Source of the DNA: Actinomadura cremea | GTDB taxonomy: Bacteria > Actinomycetota > Actinomycetes > Streptosporangiales > Streptosporangiaceae | NCBI RefSeq assembly: GCF_014648495.1 | Contig: NZ_BMRF01000021.1 | Location: forward strand, 1-64,000 | Direction of reading: 5' to 3' | Length of the DNA: 64,000 nucleotides | Shown here: piece after piece, positions 49,554-60,208 of the stretch | Layout: the number at the start of each line of letters is the position of its first letter | How positions within the stretch are numbered: the stretch's first letter is position 1 | Position numbers and translations under genes: made by a program | Notes under the pieces: generated by a model | What the model saw: only the letters and a program-made list of their open reading frames with translations | What the model was told of the DNA's origin: nothing | The model's database searches: none

Positions 49554-50990
49554 ATGAAGGCTGAGCACTATGTCGGCGGGGTGTTCCGTTCGGACGGCCC
49601 GGCCTTCCCCTTGATCGCACCCGCGGACGGTTCCGAGTTGGGTTCGGTGCCCGAGGCGCCGCGGGAGGTCGTGGACGACGCCGTCGCCGCGGCCCGCGGG
49701 GCGCTGCGCGGGGCGTGGGGGACGACCGCCGCCGAGGAGCGCGCGGCCGCGCTGCGGAAGATCGCCGACGGGATCCAGGCGCGGTTCGACGAGTTCGTCG
49801 ACGCCGAGGTCGCCGACACCGGCAAGCCCCGCGAGCTGGCCGCGACCGTCGACATCCCCAGGGCGGTCGGCAATTTCCGCGCTTACGCGGACCTGCTGTA
49901 CGGGCGCCCCGAGCGGGCGTACACGACGCAGATCCCCGGCTGGAGCACGGGCACGGGCCAAGCTCTGAACTACACCGTGCGGCGCCCGCTCGGTGTCGTG
50001 GCGATCATCTCGCCGTGGAACCTGCCGCTGCTGCTGCTGACGTGGAAGGTCGCGCCGGCGCTCGCGGCGGGGAACGCCGTCGTGGTCAAGCCGTCGGAGG
50101 AGACGCCGTCGACCGCGACGCTGCTCGCCCGGGTGATCGACGACGCCGGGCTGCCGGCGGGCGCGTTCAACCTGGTCCACGGCCACGGGACGGACGCGGC
50201 GGGCGCGTTCCTGACCGGGCATCCGGGGGTGGACGCCATCGCGTTCACCGGCGAGTCCGCGACGGGCGCCGCGATCATGCGCAACGCGGCCGACCACGTG
50301 ACGCCCGTGTCGTTCGAGCTCGGCGGCAAGAACCCCGCGCTCGTGTTCGCCGACGCCGACCTCGACGCCGCGGTGGACGGCACCGTCCGCTCGTCCTTCA
50401 CCCACTCCGGGCAGATCTGCCTGTGCACCGAGCGGGTCTACGTGGAGCGGCCGGTCTTCGACGAGTTCGTGGAGAGGCTTGGTGAGCGGGCGCGGGACCT
50501 CGGCGGGTACGGGCCGATGATCTCCGCCGAGCACCGCGACAAGGTCCTCGGCTACTACCGGCTCGCCCGCGAGGAGGGCGCCGCGGTCGTCGCCGGGGGA
50601 GGGGCGCCGAGCTTCGGCGACGAGCGCGACGGCGGCTTCTACGTGGAGCCGACCGTGCTGACCGGCCTGCCGGAGAGCGCCCGGACGGTCCGGGAGGAGA
50701 TCTTCGGTCCCGTCTGCCACGTCGCCCCGTTCGACACCGAGGAGGAGGCGCTCCGGCTCGCCAACGACAGCCCGTACGGCCTGGCCTCGACGATCTGGAC
50801 GCGCGACCTGTCGCGGGCGCACCGGGTCGCGCCGCGCGTCGAGACGGGGATCGTCTGGGTGAACTGCTGGAACCTGCGCGACCTCCGCACACCGTTCGGC
50901 GGTGTGAAGGAGTCGGGGATCGGGCGCGAAGGGGGAGAGTACTCCCTGGACTTCTTCTCCGAGCCCGTCAACGTGTGCATCCAGATCTGA
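49554..50990 (+). CDS. 2-aminomuconic/2-hydroxymuconic 6-semialdehyde dehydrogenase
   Basis: A 478-residue NAD-dependent aldehyde dehydrogenase. Catalytic Cys289 lies in [15 protein letters not shown], and the general base Glu in [12 protein letters not shown]. The C-terminus [18 protein letters not shown] then [15 protein letters not shown] is diagnostic of the hydroxy-/amino-muconic semialdehyde dehydrogenases (DmpC/AmnC/NbaE). It would oxidise 2-aminomuconate 6-semialdehyde to 2-aminomuconate, the step that diverts the intermediate away from picolinate. It is first in a seven-gene operon (49554-55912) and has a good ribosome site upstream. Confidence 0.88.
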   Translation: MKAEHYVGGVFRSDGPAFPLIAPADGSELGSVPEAPREVVDDAVAAARGALRGAWGTTAAEERAAALRKIADGIQARFDEFVDAEVADTGKPRELAATVDIPRAVGNFRAYADLLYGRPERAYTTQIPGWSTGTGQALNYTVRRPLGVVAIISPWNLPLLLLTWKVAPALAAGNAVVVKPSEETPSTATLLARVIDDAGLPAGAFNLVHGHGTDAAGAFLTGHPGVDAIAFTGESATGAAIMRNAADHVTPVSFELGGKNPALVFADADLDAAVDGTVRSSFTHSGQICLCTERVYVERPVFDEFVERLGERARDLGGYGPMISAEHRDKVLGYYRLAREEGAAVVAGGGAPSFGDERDGGFYVEPTVLTGLPESARTVREEIFGPVCHVAPFDTEEEALRLANDSPYGLASTIWTRDLSRAHRVAPRVETGIVWVNCWNLRDLRTPFGGVKESGIGREGGEYSLDFFSEPVNVCIQI

Positions 50991-51001
50991 GAGCGAGACC
51001 A

Positions 51002-51810
51002 GTGACACAGAACATCGACGCCGCCGCCGAACGGCTCGCGGAGGCCCACGCGTCGGGGACGCCGTGCGCGCCCGTCCGCGACCTCATCGCCACGCCCGAG
51101 GACGCGTACGCGGTGCAGGAACGCCTCACCGAGCGGCGCCTCGCCGGAGGCCACCGCCTCGTCGGCCGCAAGATCGGGCTGACGTCGCGCGCCGTGCAGG
51201 AGCAGCTCGGCGTCGGCACCCCGGACTTCGGGATGCTGTTCGCCGACATGGCCGTCCCCGACGGGGAGGAGATCCCGGCGGGCGCGGTGCTGCAGCCCCG
51301 CGCGGAGGCGGAGGTCGCGCTCGTCCTGGCGGACGACCTCGTGCACGAGCGGCACACGGTCGCCGACGTCATCCGCGCGACCGCGTTCGCGCTGCCCGCG
51401 ATCGAGGTCGTCGGCAGCCGCGTCCGCGACTGGGACATCACGCTGCCCGACACCATCGCCGACAACGCCTCGTCCGGCATGTACGTGCTGGGGAACCGGC
51501 CGGTCGCGCTCGCCGACGTGGATCTGCGGCTGTGCGGGATGGTGCTCGAGCGGCGCGGCGAGCAGCTGTCGACGGGCACGGGCGCCGCCTGCCTCGGCCA
51601 TCCGCTGAACGCCGCGCTGTGGCTCGCCGACACGATGGTCCGCGTCGGACGGCCGCTGCGCGCGGGCGACACCGTGCTGACCGGCGCGCTCGGGCCGGTG
51701 GTGCCCGCCGCGCCCGGCGACGTGTTCGAGGCCCGCGTGGACGGGCTCGGCGACGTCCGCGTCGCCTTCGGGCGGGAGACCGGGAACGATACCGCGAAGG
51801 AGGGCGGCCG

Positions 51811-51814
<4 letters not shown>
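51002..51814 (+). CDS. 2-oxopent-4-enoate hydratase (MhpD/DmpE/AmnF type)
   Basis: A 270-residue member of the hydratase/decarboxylase family. The active-site landmarks [11 protein letters not shown] (about 47-57), GMLFADM and [11 protein letters not shown] (Glu pair binding Mg2+), and [14 protein letters not shown] are present. It would add water to 2-oxopent-4-enoate to give 4-hydroxy-2-oxovalerate. The aldolase and acylating dehydrogenase that normally complete the route are not in this window. GTG start 11 nt after the dehydrogenase stop; the end overlaps the next gene (ATGA). Confidence 0.88.
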
Positions 51815-53584
<1,770 letters not shown>

Positions 53585-53612
53585 CGGCCCGACAGCTCCC
53601 GACGGAGGCCCC

Positions 53613-54659
53613 GTGACAGTCATCGACGTCCACGCGCACGTCTTCCCCCGCCTCGGCCGCGCGGACGGCGGCGTCCTCACCGACGAGGGCGAGCCGTGGC
53701 TGCGCGTCGACCGCGACGGCACCGGCATGATGATGAGCGGCGACACCGAGTACCGGCCCGTCGAGGAGGGCCTGTGGGACCCGGCGCGGCGGCTCGCCGA
53801 CATGGACGCCGCCGGCGTCGACGTGCAGGCCGTGTCGTCCACCCCGCTGATGTTCGGGTACGCGGCCGACCCGTCCCGCGCCGCCGACTGGTGCGACCTC
53901 GTCAACGAGCGGATCCTCGGGTACTGCGCCGAGGATCCGGGGCGGCTGCTCCCGCTGTGCCAGGTCCCGCTGCAGGACGCCGAGCTGGCCTGCAAGGTCG
54001 CGACGCGGGCGGCGGCCGCCGGGCACCGCGGAGTCCACATCGGCAACCACGTCGGCGACCGCAACATGGACGACCCCGGCATCGTCGAGTTCCTCGCGCA
54101 CTGCGCGAACCTCGGCCTGCCGGTCCTCGCGCACCCCTGGGACATGCTGGGCGCCGACCGGATGCGCGGCCACATGCTGCCGTGGCTGTCGGGCATGCCC
54201 GCCGAGACGCAGCTCAGCATCCTCGGGCTGATGCTGTCGGGCGCGTTCGAGCGGATCCCGGAGTCGCTGCGGCTGTGCTTCTGCCACGGCGGCGGCAGCT
54301 TCGCGTTCCTGCTGGGCCGCGCCGACAACGCGTGGCGGCACCGCGATATCGTCCGCGCCGACTCGCCGCGCCCGCCGTCGGAGTACACCGACCGGTTCCA
54401 CGTCGACTCCGCCGTGTTCGACCCGCGCGCGCTCCGGCTCCTCGTCGACGTGATGGGCGTCGACCGGGTCATGCTGGGCACCGACTATCCGTTCCCGCTC
54501 GGCGAGCAGGAGCCCGGCGCGACGATCCGGGCCTGCCCCGGCCTGGACGACGCCGACCGCGCGCGGCTGCTCGGCGGCAACGCGCAGGCGTTCTTCGCCC
54601 CCGCGGCCGAACCCGCGGCCGAACCCGCCGCGGCCTCGGTCGGGGAGGAGGTGGCGTGA
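53613..54659 (+). CDS. nbaD: 2-amino-3-carboxymuconate 6-semialdehyde decarboxylase (ACMSD)
   Basis: A 348-residue amidohydrolase-fold decarboxylase. Zinc ligands are in VIDVHAHVF (two His at 7 and 9), LAHPWDM and GTDYPFPLGE (Asp), and CHGGGSFAFLLGRADNAW gives the catalytic His, all characteristic of ACMSD. It removes CO2 from the ring-cleavage product, preventing spontaneous quinolinate formation. The C-terminus ends with an AEPAAEPAAEP repeat encoded by a 12-bp tandem DNA repeat near 54601-54628. GTG start; the end overlaps the kynureninase start (GTGA). Confidence 0.94.
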   Translation: MTVIDVHAHVFPRLGRADGGVLTDEGEPWLRVDRDGTGMMMSGDTEYRPVEEGLWDPARRLADMDAAGVDVQAVSSTPLMFGYAADPSRAADWCDLVNERILGYCAEDPGRLLPLCQVPLQDAELACKVATRAAAAGHRGVHIGNHVGDRNMDDPGIVEFLAHCANLGLPVLAHPWDMLGADRMRGHMLPWLSGMPAETQLSILGLMLSGAFERIPESLRLCFCHGGGSFAFLLGRADNAWRHRDIVRADSPRPPSEYTDRFHVDSAVFDPRALRLLVDVMGVDRVMLGTDYPFPLGEQEPGATIRACPGLDDADRARLLGGNAQAFFAPAAEPAAEPAAASVGEEVA

Positions 54660-55912
54660 GCGCCGCCGAGAACGAGGCGCTGCGGCTGGACGAGACCGAC
54701 CCGCTGCCCGCGCTGCGCGGCGAGTTCCTCGTCCCGCCCGCGCCCGGCGGGACGTACGAGGAGGCCGCGTACTTCGCGGGCAACTCGCTCGGCCTGCAGC
54801 CGCGCGCGGTCGCGGGACGGCTCCGCGAGGAACTGGACGACTGGGCTCGGCTCGCCGTCGAGGGCCACACGGGGGCGCGCCGCCCGTGGGTCGACTACCA
54901 CGAGCTGCTCCGCGAGCCCGCGGCCCGGCTCGTCGGCGCGCTCCCGCACGAGGTCGTCGCGATGAACTCGCTGACGGTCAACCTGCACCTGATGATGGCG
55001 AGCTTCTACCGGCCGTCGGGGCGCCGCACCCGCATCGTCATCGAGGACGCCGCGTTCCCGTCCGACTCCTACGCCGTCGCCAGCCAGGCCGCGCACCACG
55101 GGCTCGACCCGGCGGCGACGGTGGTGCGGCTGAGGCCGCGCGACGGCGAGGAGCACCTGCGGACCGAGGACGTCCTGGCCTTCCTCGAACGCGCGGGAGG
55201 CACGGTCGCGCTGGTCATGCTCGGCGGCGTCAACTACCTGACCGGCCAGCTCATGGACATGCCCGCGATCACGAAGGCGGGCCGGGCGGCGGGCGCCGTC
55301 GTCGGCTGGGACCTCGCGCACGCCGCCGGGAACGTCCCGCTGCGGCTGCACGACTGGGACGTCGACTTCGCGGCCTGGTGCACCTACAAGTACCTCAACT
55401 CCGGTCCCGGCGCGGTCGCGGGCTGCTTCGTCCACGAGCGGCACGTGCGGGACGCGTCGGTGCCGAAGCTGTCGGGATGGTGGGGCACCGACCCGTCCGT
55501 CCGGTTCCAGATGGAGCCCGACATCGCGCCGCCCGCGTCCGCCGACGCGTGGCAGCTGTCGAACCCGCCGATCCTCGCGCTCGCGCCCGTCCTGGCGTCC
55601 CTGGAGATCTTCGACCGGGTCGGGATGGACGCGCTGCGGGCCAGGAGCGAGCGCCTCACCGGCTACCTCGCGTCCCGGCTCGCGCCCGTCGGCGGCGTGC
55701 GGGTGATCACCCCGGCCGATCCCGCGGCGCGCGGCACCCAGCTGTCGCTGCGGGTGGCGGACGCGGGCGGGCTCGTGCGGCGGCTCGCCGAGGCCCACGG
55801 CGTCGTCGCGGACGCGCGCGAACCCGACGTCGTCCGGCTCGCGCCCGTCCCGCTGTACTGCACGTTCCACGACTGCCACCGCGCCGCCGAGGCCCTCGAC
55901 GACCTCGCCTAA
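54656..55912 (+). CDS. kynU: Kynureninase
   Basis: A 418-residue PLP-dependent kynureninase (aspartate aminotransferase fold) that cleaves kynurenine or 3-hydroxykynurenine to alanine plus (hydroxy)anthranilate. PLP lysine is in CTYKYLNSGPG; the cofactor Asp in GWDLAHAAGN; YFAGNSLGLQP near the N-terminus and the SGWWGTDPSVRFQM loop are hallmarks. It is last in the operon although it acts first. No kynurenine 3-monooxygenase or tryptophan dioxygenase lies in the window, so either they are elsewhere or the substrate is 3-hydroxykynurenine from outside. It overlaps the end of the convergent MFS gene by 4 nt. Confidence 0.95.
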   Translation: MSAAENEALRLDETDPLPALRGEFLVPPAPGGTYEEAAYFAGNSLGLQPRAVAGRLREELDDWARLAVEGHTGARRPWVDYHELLREPAARLVGALPHEVVAMNSLTVNLHLMMASFYRPSGRRTRIVIEDAAFPSDSYAVASQAAHHGLDPAATVVRLRPRDGEEHLRTEDVLAFLERAGGTVALVMLGGVNYLTGQLMDMPAITKAGRAAGAVVGWDLAHAAGNVPLRLHDWDVDFAAWCTYKYLNSGPGAVAGCFVHERHVRDASVPKLSGWWGTDPSVRFQMEPDIAPPASADAWQLSNPPILALAPVLASLEIFDRVGMDALRARSERLTGYLASRLAPVGGVRVITPADPAARGTQLSLRVADAGGLVRRLAEAHGVVADAREPDVVRLAPVPLYCTFHDCHRAAEALDDLA

Positions 55913-57108
55913 CGCGGGGCGGGCTCGCCGGTCGCCGCGGGCTCGGGTGCGGCGCCGGCCGCCCCGGGCCCGCCCCGCCCGTCCCGGGGCCCGGCCGCCA
56001 GGCGTCCGGCCGACAGGGCCATCACCGCCACCACGCAGGTGATCACGCCGAAGGCGGCCGGATACGACAGGCCCTCGGCGAGCCAGCCCGTGAGGGCCGG
56101 AGCGGTCAGCACCGACAGGTAGGTGATCGTGGCGACGCCCGCGACGCCCTCGCCGGGCGTCCGCCCCCGGGCGCCGGCCGCCGCGAACACCAGCGGCAGG
56201 ACGGTCGCGACCCCGACCCCGATCAGCGCGAAGCCCGCGACGCCCGGCAGCGGGGAGCGGGCCGTCACCACCAGGACGCCGCCCAGCACCGCCGTCGCGC
56301 CCCCGTACCGGACGACCCGGACCGGCCCGAACGCCCGGACGAGCCGGTCGCCGACCAGCCGCGTCGCCGCCATGAACGCCATGAACCCGGTGAAGCTCGC
56401 CGCCGCCACCCCGGGTCCGGCGCCGGCGACCTCGGTGAGGTAGACCGCCGACCAGTCGGCGCTCGCGCCCTCGGCGAACGTCGCGCAGAAGCCGACGAGG
56501 CCGATGCCGAGGATCCCGCGGTTCGGCAGCGTGTACCGGCGCGGCGCCGGGGCGTCCGCCGCCGCCCGGTGCGCGAGCAGGCCCCGCCCCGCCAGGAGGC
56601 CCGCGCCCAGCAGGACGGCCGCGACGAGCCCGAAGTGGATCCGGGCGTCGAGGTGCGTGTGCGCCGCCAGCACGCCGATGCCGCCGGCGAGCATGCTGCC
56701 GACGCACCACAGGCCGTGCAGCCCAGACATGATCGAGCGCCCGATGCGCCGTTCGACGTTCACGGCGTGGCCGTTCATCACGACGTCGGAGGTCCCGGCG
56801 GCCACCCCGTACAGCAGCATCGCCGCGAACAGCCAGCCGGGCGCGGGCGCCAGCGCGGGGAGGACCAGGACCCCGCACCAGAGCGCGATCAGGAGGCGGA
56901 CGGCGGGGCGCTCCCCGATGCGGTGGGCGAGGCGGCCGGCCGTCGGCATCGTGAGGAACGCGCCGATGGACGGGCACAGGAGGGCGAGGCCGAGGACGCC
57001 GGGGCCGAGGTCGAGGCGGTGCTCGATCCAGGGGATGCGGGTGGCCAGGGTCCCCGCCACGGCCCCGTGGACGGCGAAGACGGCGGCGATCGCGCGGTGG
57101 TGGCTCAT
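55909..57108 (-). CDS. MFS transporter
   Basis: A 399-residue, 12-helix major facilitator protein of the YbjJ/FucP-like class. The first motif (MSHHRAIAAVFAVHGAVAGT), the loop GRLAHRIGERPAVRL between helices 2 and 3, and the central cytoplasmic loop (about residues 180-205) are visible. The extreme C-terminus is a Pro/Gly/Ala-rich cytoplasmic tail. TAGTTT ends 8 nt before the ATG, so it may be leaderless. It converges on kynureninase and is divergent from a ROK regulator. A sugar or drug substrate is more likely than a kynurenine metabolite because of the ROK neighbour. Confidence 0.87.
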   Translation of the reverse strand: MSHHRAIAAVFAVHGAVAGTLATRIPWIEHRLDLGPGVLGLALLCPSIGAFLTMPTAGRLAHRIGERPAVRLLIALWCGVLVLPALAPAPGWLFAAMLLYGVAAGTSDVVMNGHAVNVERRIGRSIMSGLHGLWCVGSMLAGGIGVLAAHTHLDARIHFGLVAAVLLGAGLLAGRGLLAHRAAADAPAPRRYTLPNRGILGIGLVGFCATFAEGASADWSAVYLTEVAGAGPGVAAASFTGFMAFMAATRLVGDRLVRAFGPVRVVRYGGATAVLGGVLVVTARSPLPGVAGFALIGVGVATVLPLVFAAAGARGRTPGEGVAGVATITYLSVLTAPALTGWLAEGLSYPAAFGVITCVVAVMALSAGRLAAGPRDGRGGPGAAGAAPEPAATGEPAPR

Positions 57109-57116
57109 GGACCGGC

Positions 57117-57175
57117 AAACTAACAGGCAACCTTCCTGATGAAAAGACGTTATCTGCAGGGAGCCTGACTAATAT
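57117..57175. promoter_or_regulatory. Divergent promoter region of MFS and ROK genes
   Basis: TAGTTT on the minus strand (57117-57122) is 8 nt before the MFS ATG. TAATAT (57170-57175) on the plus strand is 7 nt before GTG 57183 of the ROK gene. CAGGC (57124-57128) and GCCTG (57163-57167) are inverted arms between them, a possible ROK operator. The region is conspicuously AT-rich. Confidence 0.4.
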
Positions 57176-58238
57176 GGGCGCCGTGAAGACCGCCGACCCG
57201 ACGATGGCCCGGGCGATCAACGACCGGCTCGCCCTCGACCTGCTGCTCGAGCACGGCCCGCTGACCGCCACCCAGCTGCGCACGCTGACCGGGCTGTCCC
57301 GCCCGACCGTCGCCGACCTGATCGAGCGGCTCCGCGCGAGCGGGCTGGTCGAGCGGGCGGGGGAGACCGGCGCCGACCGGCGCGGCCCGAACGCCCGCCT
57401 CTACGGCCTGGTCGCCGGGCGCGCGCACGTCGCGGGCGTCGACCTGCGCCGCGACGCCGTCCACGTCGTCGCCGCCGACATCACGGGGGCCGAGAGCGGC
57501 ACCCTGACGCGGGCACTGCCGCCGGCCCCCGACCTTCCCGCGTTCATCGCCGGAGCGGTCGCCGGGGCACTGGAGGCCGCGGGCCCCGGGCCGGGCGCCC
57601 ACACCGTCGTGCTCGGCACCCCCGGCCTCATCCACCCCCGCACCGGCCTCGCCACCGAGTCGGGCGTGCCCGGCTGGCGCCCCGACCTCGGCCCGGCGCT
57701 GGCCGAACGGCTCGGCGCCCGGGTGATCGTGGAGAACGAGGTCAACCTCGCCACGATCGCCGAGCACCGGGCCGGCGCGGCGACGGGCCGGGACGACTTC
57801 GCGCTGCTCTGGCTCGACGACGGGATCGGCGCCGGGGTCGTCCTCGACGGACGGCTGCGGCGCGGCGCGTCCGGCGGCGCGGGCGAGGTCGGGCTGCTGA
57901 AGTTCGGCGACGCCGACTTCTGCGCCCTCATGGACCTCCCCGCCGTCCGCGGCCTCGCCCCGGACGCCCTCGCCGACCGGATCGTCCGGGGCGTGTTCGC
58001 GCTCGTCGCCGTCCTGGACCCCGGCCTCGTCGTGCTCGGCGGCACGCTCGGACGGGCGGGCGGCGACGAGCTCGCCGGGCTGGTCTCCGCCCGCCTGGAC
58101 GCCCTGTCCCCGGCGTCCACCGAGGTGCGGCCCGCGGTCGTCGAGGGCGACCCGATCCTGCGGGGCGCGGTGCTGACCGCCCTCGACGCCGCCCGCGACG
58201 CCGTCTTCGGTCAGGCCGGCCCCGGCCGGGCCCCCTGA
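57174..58238 (+). CDS. ROK-family transcriptional regulator
   Basis: A 354-residue ROK protein with an N-terminal winged helix (about residues 15-70: NDRLALDLLLEHGPL, then GLSRPTVADLIERLRASGLV) and a C-terminal sugar-kinase-like fold with IVENEVNLATIAEHRAGAA and DGIGAGVVLDGRL. I do not see the usual CxCGxxGC zinc motif; a FCALMDLPAVRG stretch stands in its place. So zinc binding is probably lost. It likely controls the divergent MFS gene in response to a sugar. ATG 57174 has GGGAG about 10 nt upstream; GTG 57183 is an alternative start if TAATAT is the -10. Confidence 0.86.
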   Translation: MGAVKTADPTMARAINDRLALDLLLEHGPLTATQLRTLTGLSRPTVADLIERLRASGLVERAGETGADRRGPNARLYGLVAGRAHVAGVDLRRDAVHVVAADITGAESGTLTRALPPAPDLPAFIAGAVAGALEAAGPGPGAHTVVLGTPGLIHPRTGLATESGVPGWRPDLGPALAERLGARVIVENEVNLATIAEHRAGAATGRDDFALLWLDDGIGAGVVLDGRLRRGASGGAGEVGLLKFGDADFCALMDLPAVRGLAPDALADRIVRGVFALVAVLDPGLVVLGGTLGRAGGDELAGLVSARLDALSPASTEVRPAVVEGDPILRGAVLTALDAARDAVFGQAGPGRAP

Positions 58239-58248
58239 ACCCGGATCC

Positions 58249-58914
58249 TCACGCCTTGGGCAGCCGCTCGCCGGTCCGCAGCCGGTCCAGGCCCAGCCAG
58301 ATGAACTCCACCGCCATCTGCTCGGCGCGCTCCCGGGACGTGTCCGGATGCTCCAGCCACCACGACACCATCGACAGCATCGACCCGTACATCAGCGGGA
58401 CGAGCAACCGCGCCCGATGCTCGTTCACCGCCAGGGCGGCGGGCGACAGCTTGGGGTCGGCGCGGCGCCGCCGCAGCAGCAGGTCGGCGAACGCGGTGCC
58501 GAGCCGGTCGCGCAGCTCCCGCAGCTCCGGCCCGACCTCGGGCTTGTCGAGGTGCCGGATGACCAGCGCCCACGCGTCCGGTTCCTCGGTGGCGTAGTCG
58601 AACAGCACCCGGATCATCGCCCGGATGCCCTCCCGCGAGTCGTGCTCGGCGAGCACCGCCGCGTTCAGCCGCCCCGTGAGCTCGGCGACGATCGCCTCGG
58701 TCACCTCGACGAACAGCTCCTCCTTGGACGCGAAGTGCTGGTACAGCAGGGCCTTGGACACCTGCGCCGCCACCGCCACGTGCTCCATCTGCGTCAGGTG
58801 GTAGCCGCGGCGGCCGAACTCGGCCAGCGCCACCCGCAGCAGCTGCTCGCGCCGCCGGGCGTACGGCATCCGCCGCCGCACGCCCGGGGACGCGTCCCCC
58901 GTCGATTCGCTCAT
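58249..58914 (-). CDS. TetR-family regulator, acyl-CoA metabolism-linked
   Basis: A 221-residue TetR repressor with helix-turn-helix (about residues 20-65: EFGRRGYHLTQMEHVAVAAQ, then LLYQHFASKEELF) and a long all-helical ligand domain. It lies directly downstream of an acyl-CoA dehydrogenase gene on the same strand (23-nt gap) and is probably in its operon. The perfect palindrome at 60171-60190 in the divergent promoter is its likely operator. The ATG start has a weak GGGCAG site upstream. It converges on the ROK gene. Confidence 0.87.
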   Translation of the reverse strand: MSESTGDASPGVRRRMPYARRREQLLRVALAEFGRRGYHLTQMEHVAVAAQVSKALLYQHFASKEELFVEVTEAIVAELTGRLNAAVLAEHDSREGIRAMIRVLFDYATEEPDAWALVIRHLDKPEVGPELRELRDRLGTAFADLLLRRRRADPKLSPAALAVNEHRARLLVPLMYGSMLSMVSWWLEHPDTSRERAEQMAVEFIWLGLDRLRTGERLPKA

Positions 58915-58937
58915 CTGCCCGTTCAGCTACCGATCGA

Positions 58938-60161
58938 TCACTTGTCGAGGTACTTGCCCAGCTCGGCCCGCGCCACGGACCGGACGTGCACCTCGTCGGG
59001 CCCGTCGGCGAGGCGGAGCGTCCGCAGGCCCGCCCACATGGCGGCCAGCGGGGTGTCGTCGCTGACGCCCGCGCCCCCGTGCACCTGGATGGCGCGGTCC
59101 ACGACCTCGAGCGCGACGCGCGGCGCGATCACCTTGATGGCCGCGACCTCGGACCGCGCCGCCTGCACACCCTGCTTGTCGATCAGCCACGCCGTCTTGA
59201 GGGTGAGCAGCCGGGCCTGCTCGATCGCCATCCGCGACTCGGCGATCTGCTCGCGGACGACGCCCTGCTTGGCGAGCGGCCCCCCGAACGCCTCCCGCGA
59301 CACCGCGCGCTCGCACATCAGCTCCAGCGCCCGCTCGGCCATCCCGATCGCGCGCATGCAGTGGTGGATGCGGCCGGGGCCGAGGCGGGCCTGCGCGATG
59401 GCGAAGCCGCCGCCCTCCTCGCCGACCAGGTTCTCCACCGGGACCCGCACGTCGGTCAGCCGGATCTCGCAGTGGCCGTGCTGGTCCTGGTAGCCGAACA
59501 CGGGCAGCGGCCGGACGATCTCGACGCCCGGCGCGTCGAGCGGCACCAGCACCATCGACTGCTGCCGGTACGGGTGGCCGTCCGGGTCCGTCTTGCCCAT
59601 CACGATCATGATCTTGCAGCGCGGGTCGGCGGACCCGCTGATCCACCACTTGCGCCCGTTGATCACGTAGTGGTCGCCGTCCCGCTCGATCCGGGTCGAG
59701 ATGTTGCGGGCGTCGGAGCTGGCGACGTCCGGCTCGGTCATCGCGAACGCGCTGCGGATCTCGCCGTTCAGCAGCGGCGCCAGCCACCTCTCCTTCTGCT
59801 CGGGCGTACCGAAGAGGTGCAGCACCTCCATGTTCCCGGTGTCGGGCGCCGCGCAGTTGGTGGCCTCCGGGGCGAGGTTGGGGGAGCGGCCCGTCACCTC
59901 GGCCAGCGCCGCGTAGTCGGTGACGGACAGGCCGTGCGCCGGGTCGTCGCTGTCGGGCAGGAACAGGTTCCACAGGCCGCGCCCGCGCGCCTCGGCCTTG
60001 AGATCCTCGACGACCTGCGGCACGTGGTGCTCGCGGCCGCGCTCGCGCAACTCCGCCCGCTGGGCCGCGTAGACCGGCTCGGCCGGGTAGACGTGGGAGT
60101 CCATGAAGTCCTGGAGGCGGCCGTGGTAGTCCTGCGCCCGCTCGCTCAAACCGAAGTCCAT
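58938..60161 (-). CDS. Acyl-CoA dehydrogenase (ACAD10/11-like)
   Basis: A 407-residue acyl-CoA dehydrogenase. FAD motifs FAMTEPDVASSDA and WWISGSADPR are present, and the C-terminus reads IQVHGGAGVSDDTPLAAMWA, then RLADGPDEVHVRSVAR, the form of the ACAD10/11 group, which favours long or branched acyl-CoAs. The usual catalytic YEGT is absent, as in that group. The ATG start lies 6 nt after TACTCT, so the message is probably leaderless; it is under a perfect palindrome that overlaps that hexamer. Divergent SDR and quinone-oxidoreductase genes probably share the regulon. Confidence 0.9.
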   Translation of the reverse strand: MDFGLSERAQDYHGRLQDFMDSHVYPAEPVYAAQRAELRERGREHHVPQVVEDLKAEARGRGLWNLFLPDSDDPAHGLSVTDYAALAEVTGRSPNLAPEATNCAAPDTGNMEVLHLFGTPEQKERWLAPLLNGEIRSAFAMTEPDVASSDARNISTRIERDGDHYVINGRKWWISGSADPRCKIMIVMGKTDPDGHPYRQQSMVLVPLDAPGVEIVRPLPVFGYQDQHGHCEIRLTDVRVPVENLVGEEGGGFAIAQARLGPGRIHHCMRAIGMAERALELMCERAVSREAFGGPLAKQGVVREQIAESRMAIEQARLLTLKTAWLIDKQGVQAARSEVAAIKVIAPRVALEVVDRAIQVHGGAGVSDDTPLAAMWAGLRTLRLADGPDEVHVRSVARAELGKYLDK

Positions 60162-60167
60162 TCCGCT

Positions 60168-60190
60168 AGAGTAACTGACGAGTCAGTTAC
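60168..60190. promoter_or_regulatory. Perfect operator palindrome in a divergent promoter
   Basis: GTAACTGAC-GA-GTCAGTTAC (60171-60190) is a perfect 9+9 palindrome with a 2-nt centre. On the minus strand, TACTCT (60168-60173) overlaps its edge and ends 6 nt before the dehydrogenase ATG. On the plus strand the SDR ribosome site GGAGGGGA follows at 60194-60201. The adjacent TetR protein is the obvious binder. Confidence 0.75.
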
Positions 60191-60208
60191 TTTGGAGGGG
60201 AGTCCCCA

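Noticed and set aside
53696..57283. Very long open frames on both strands across the catabolic operon
   Set aside because: They are Arg/Ala/Pro-rich, have no ribosome sites, and overlap firmly identified genes. They arise because GC-rich DNA has few stop codons.
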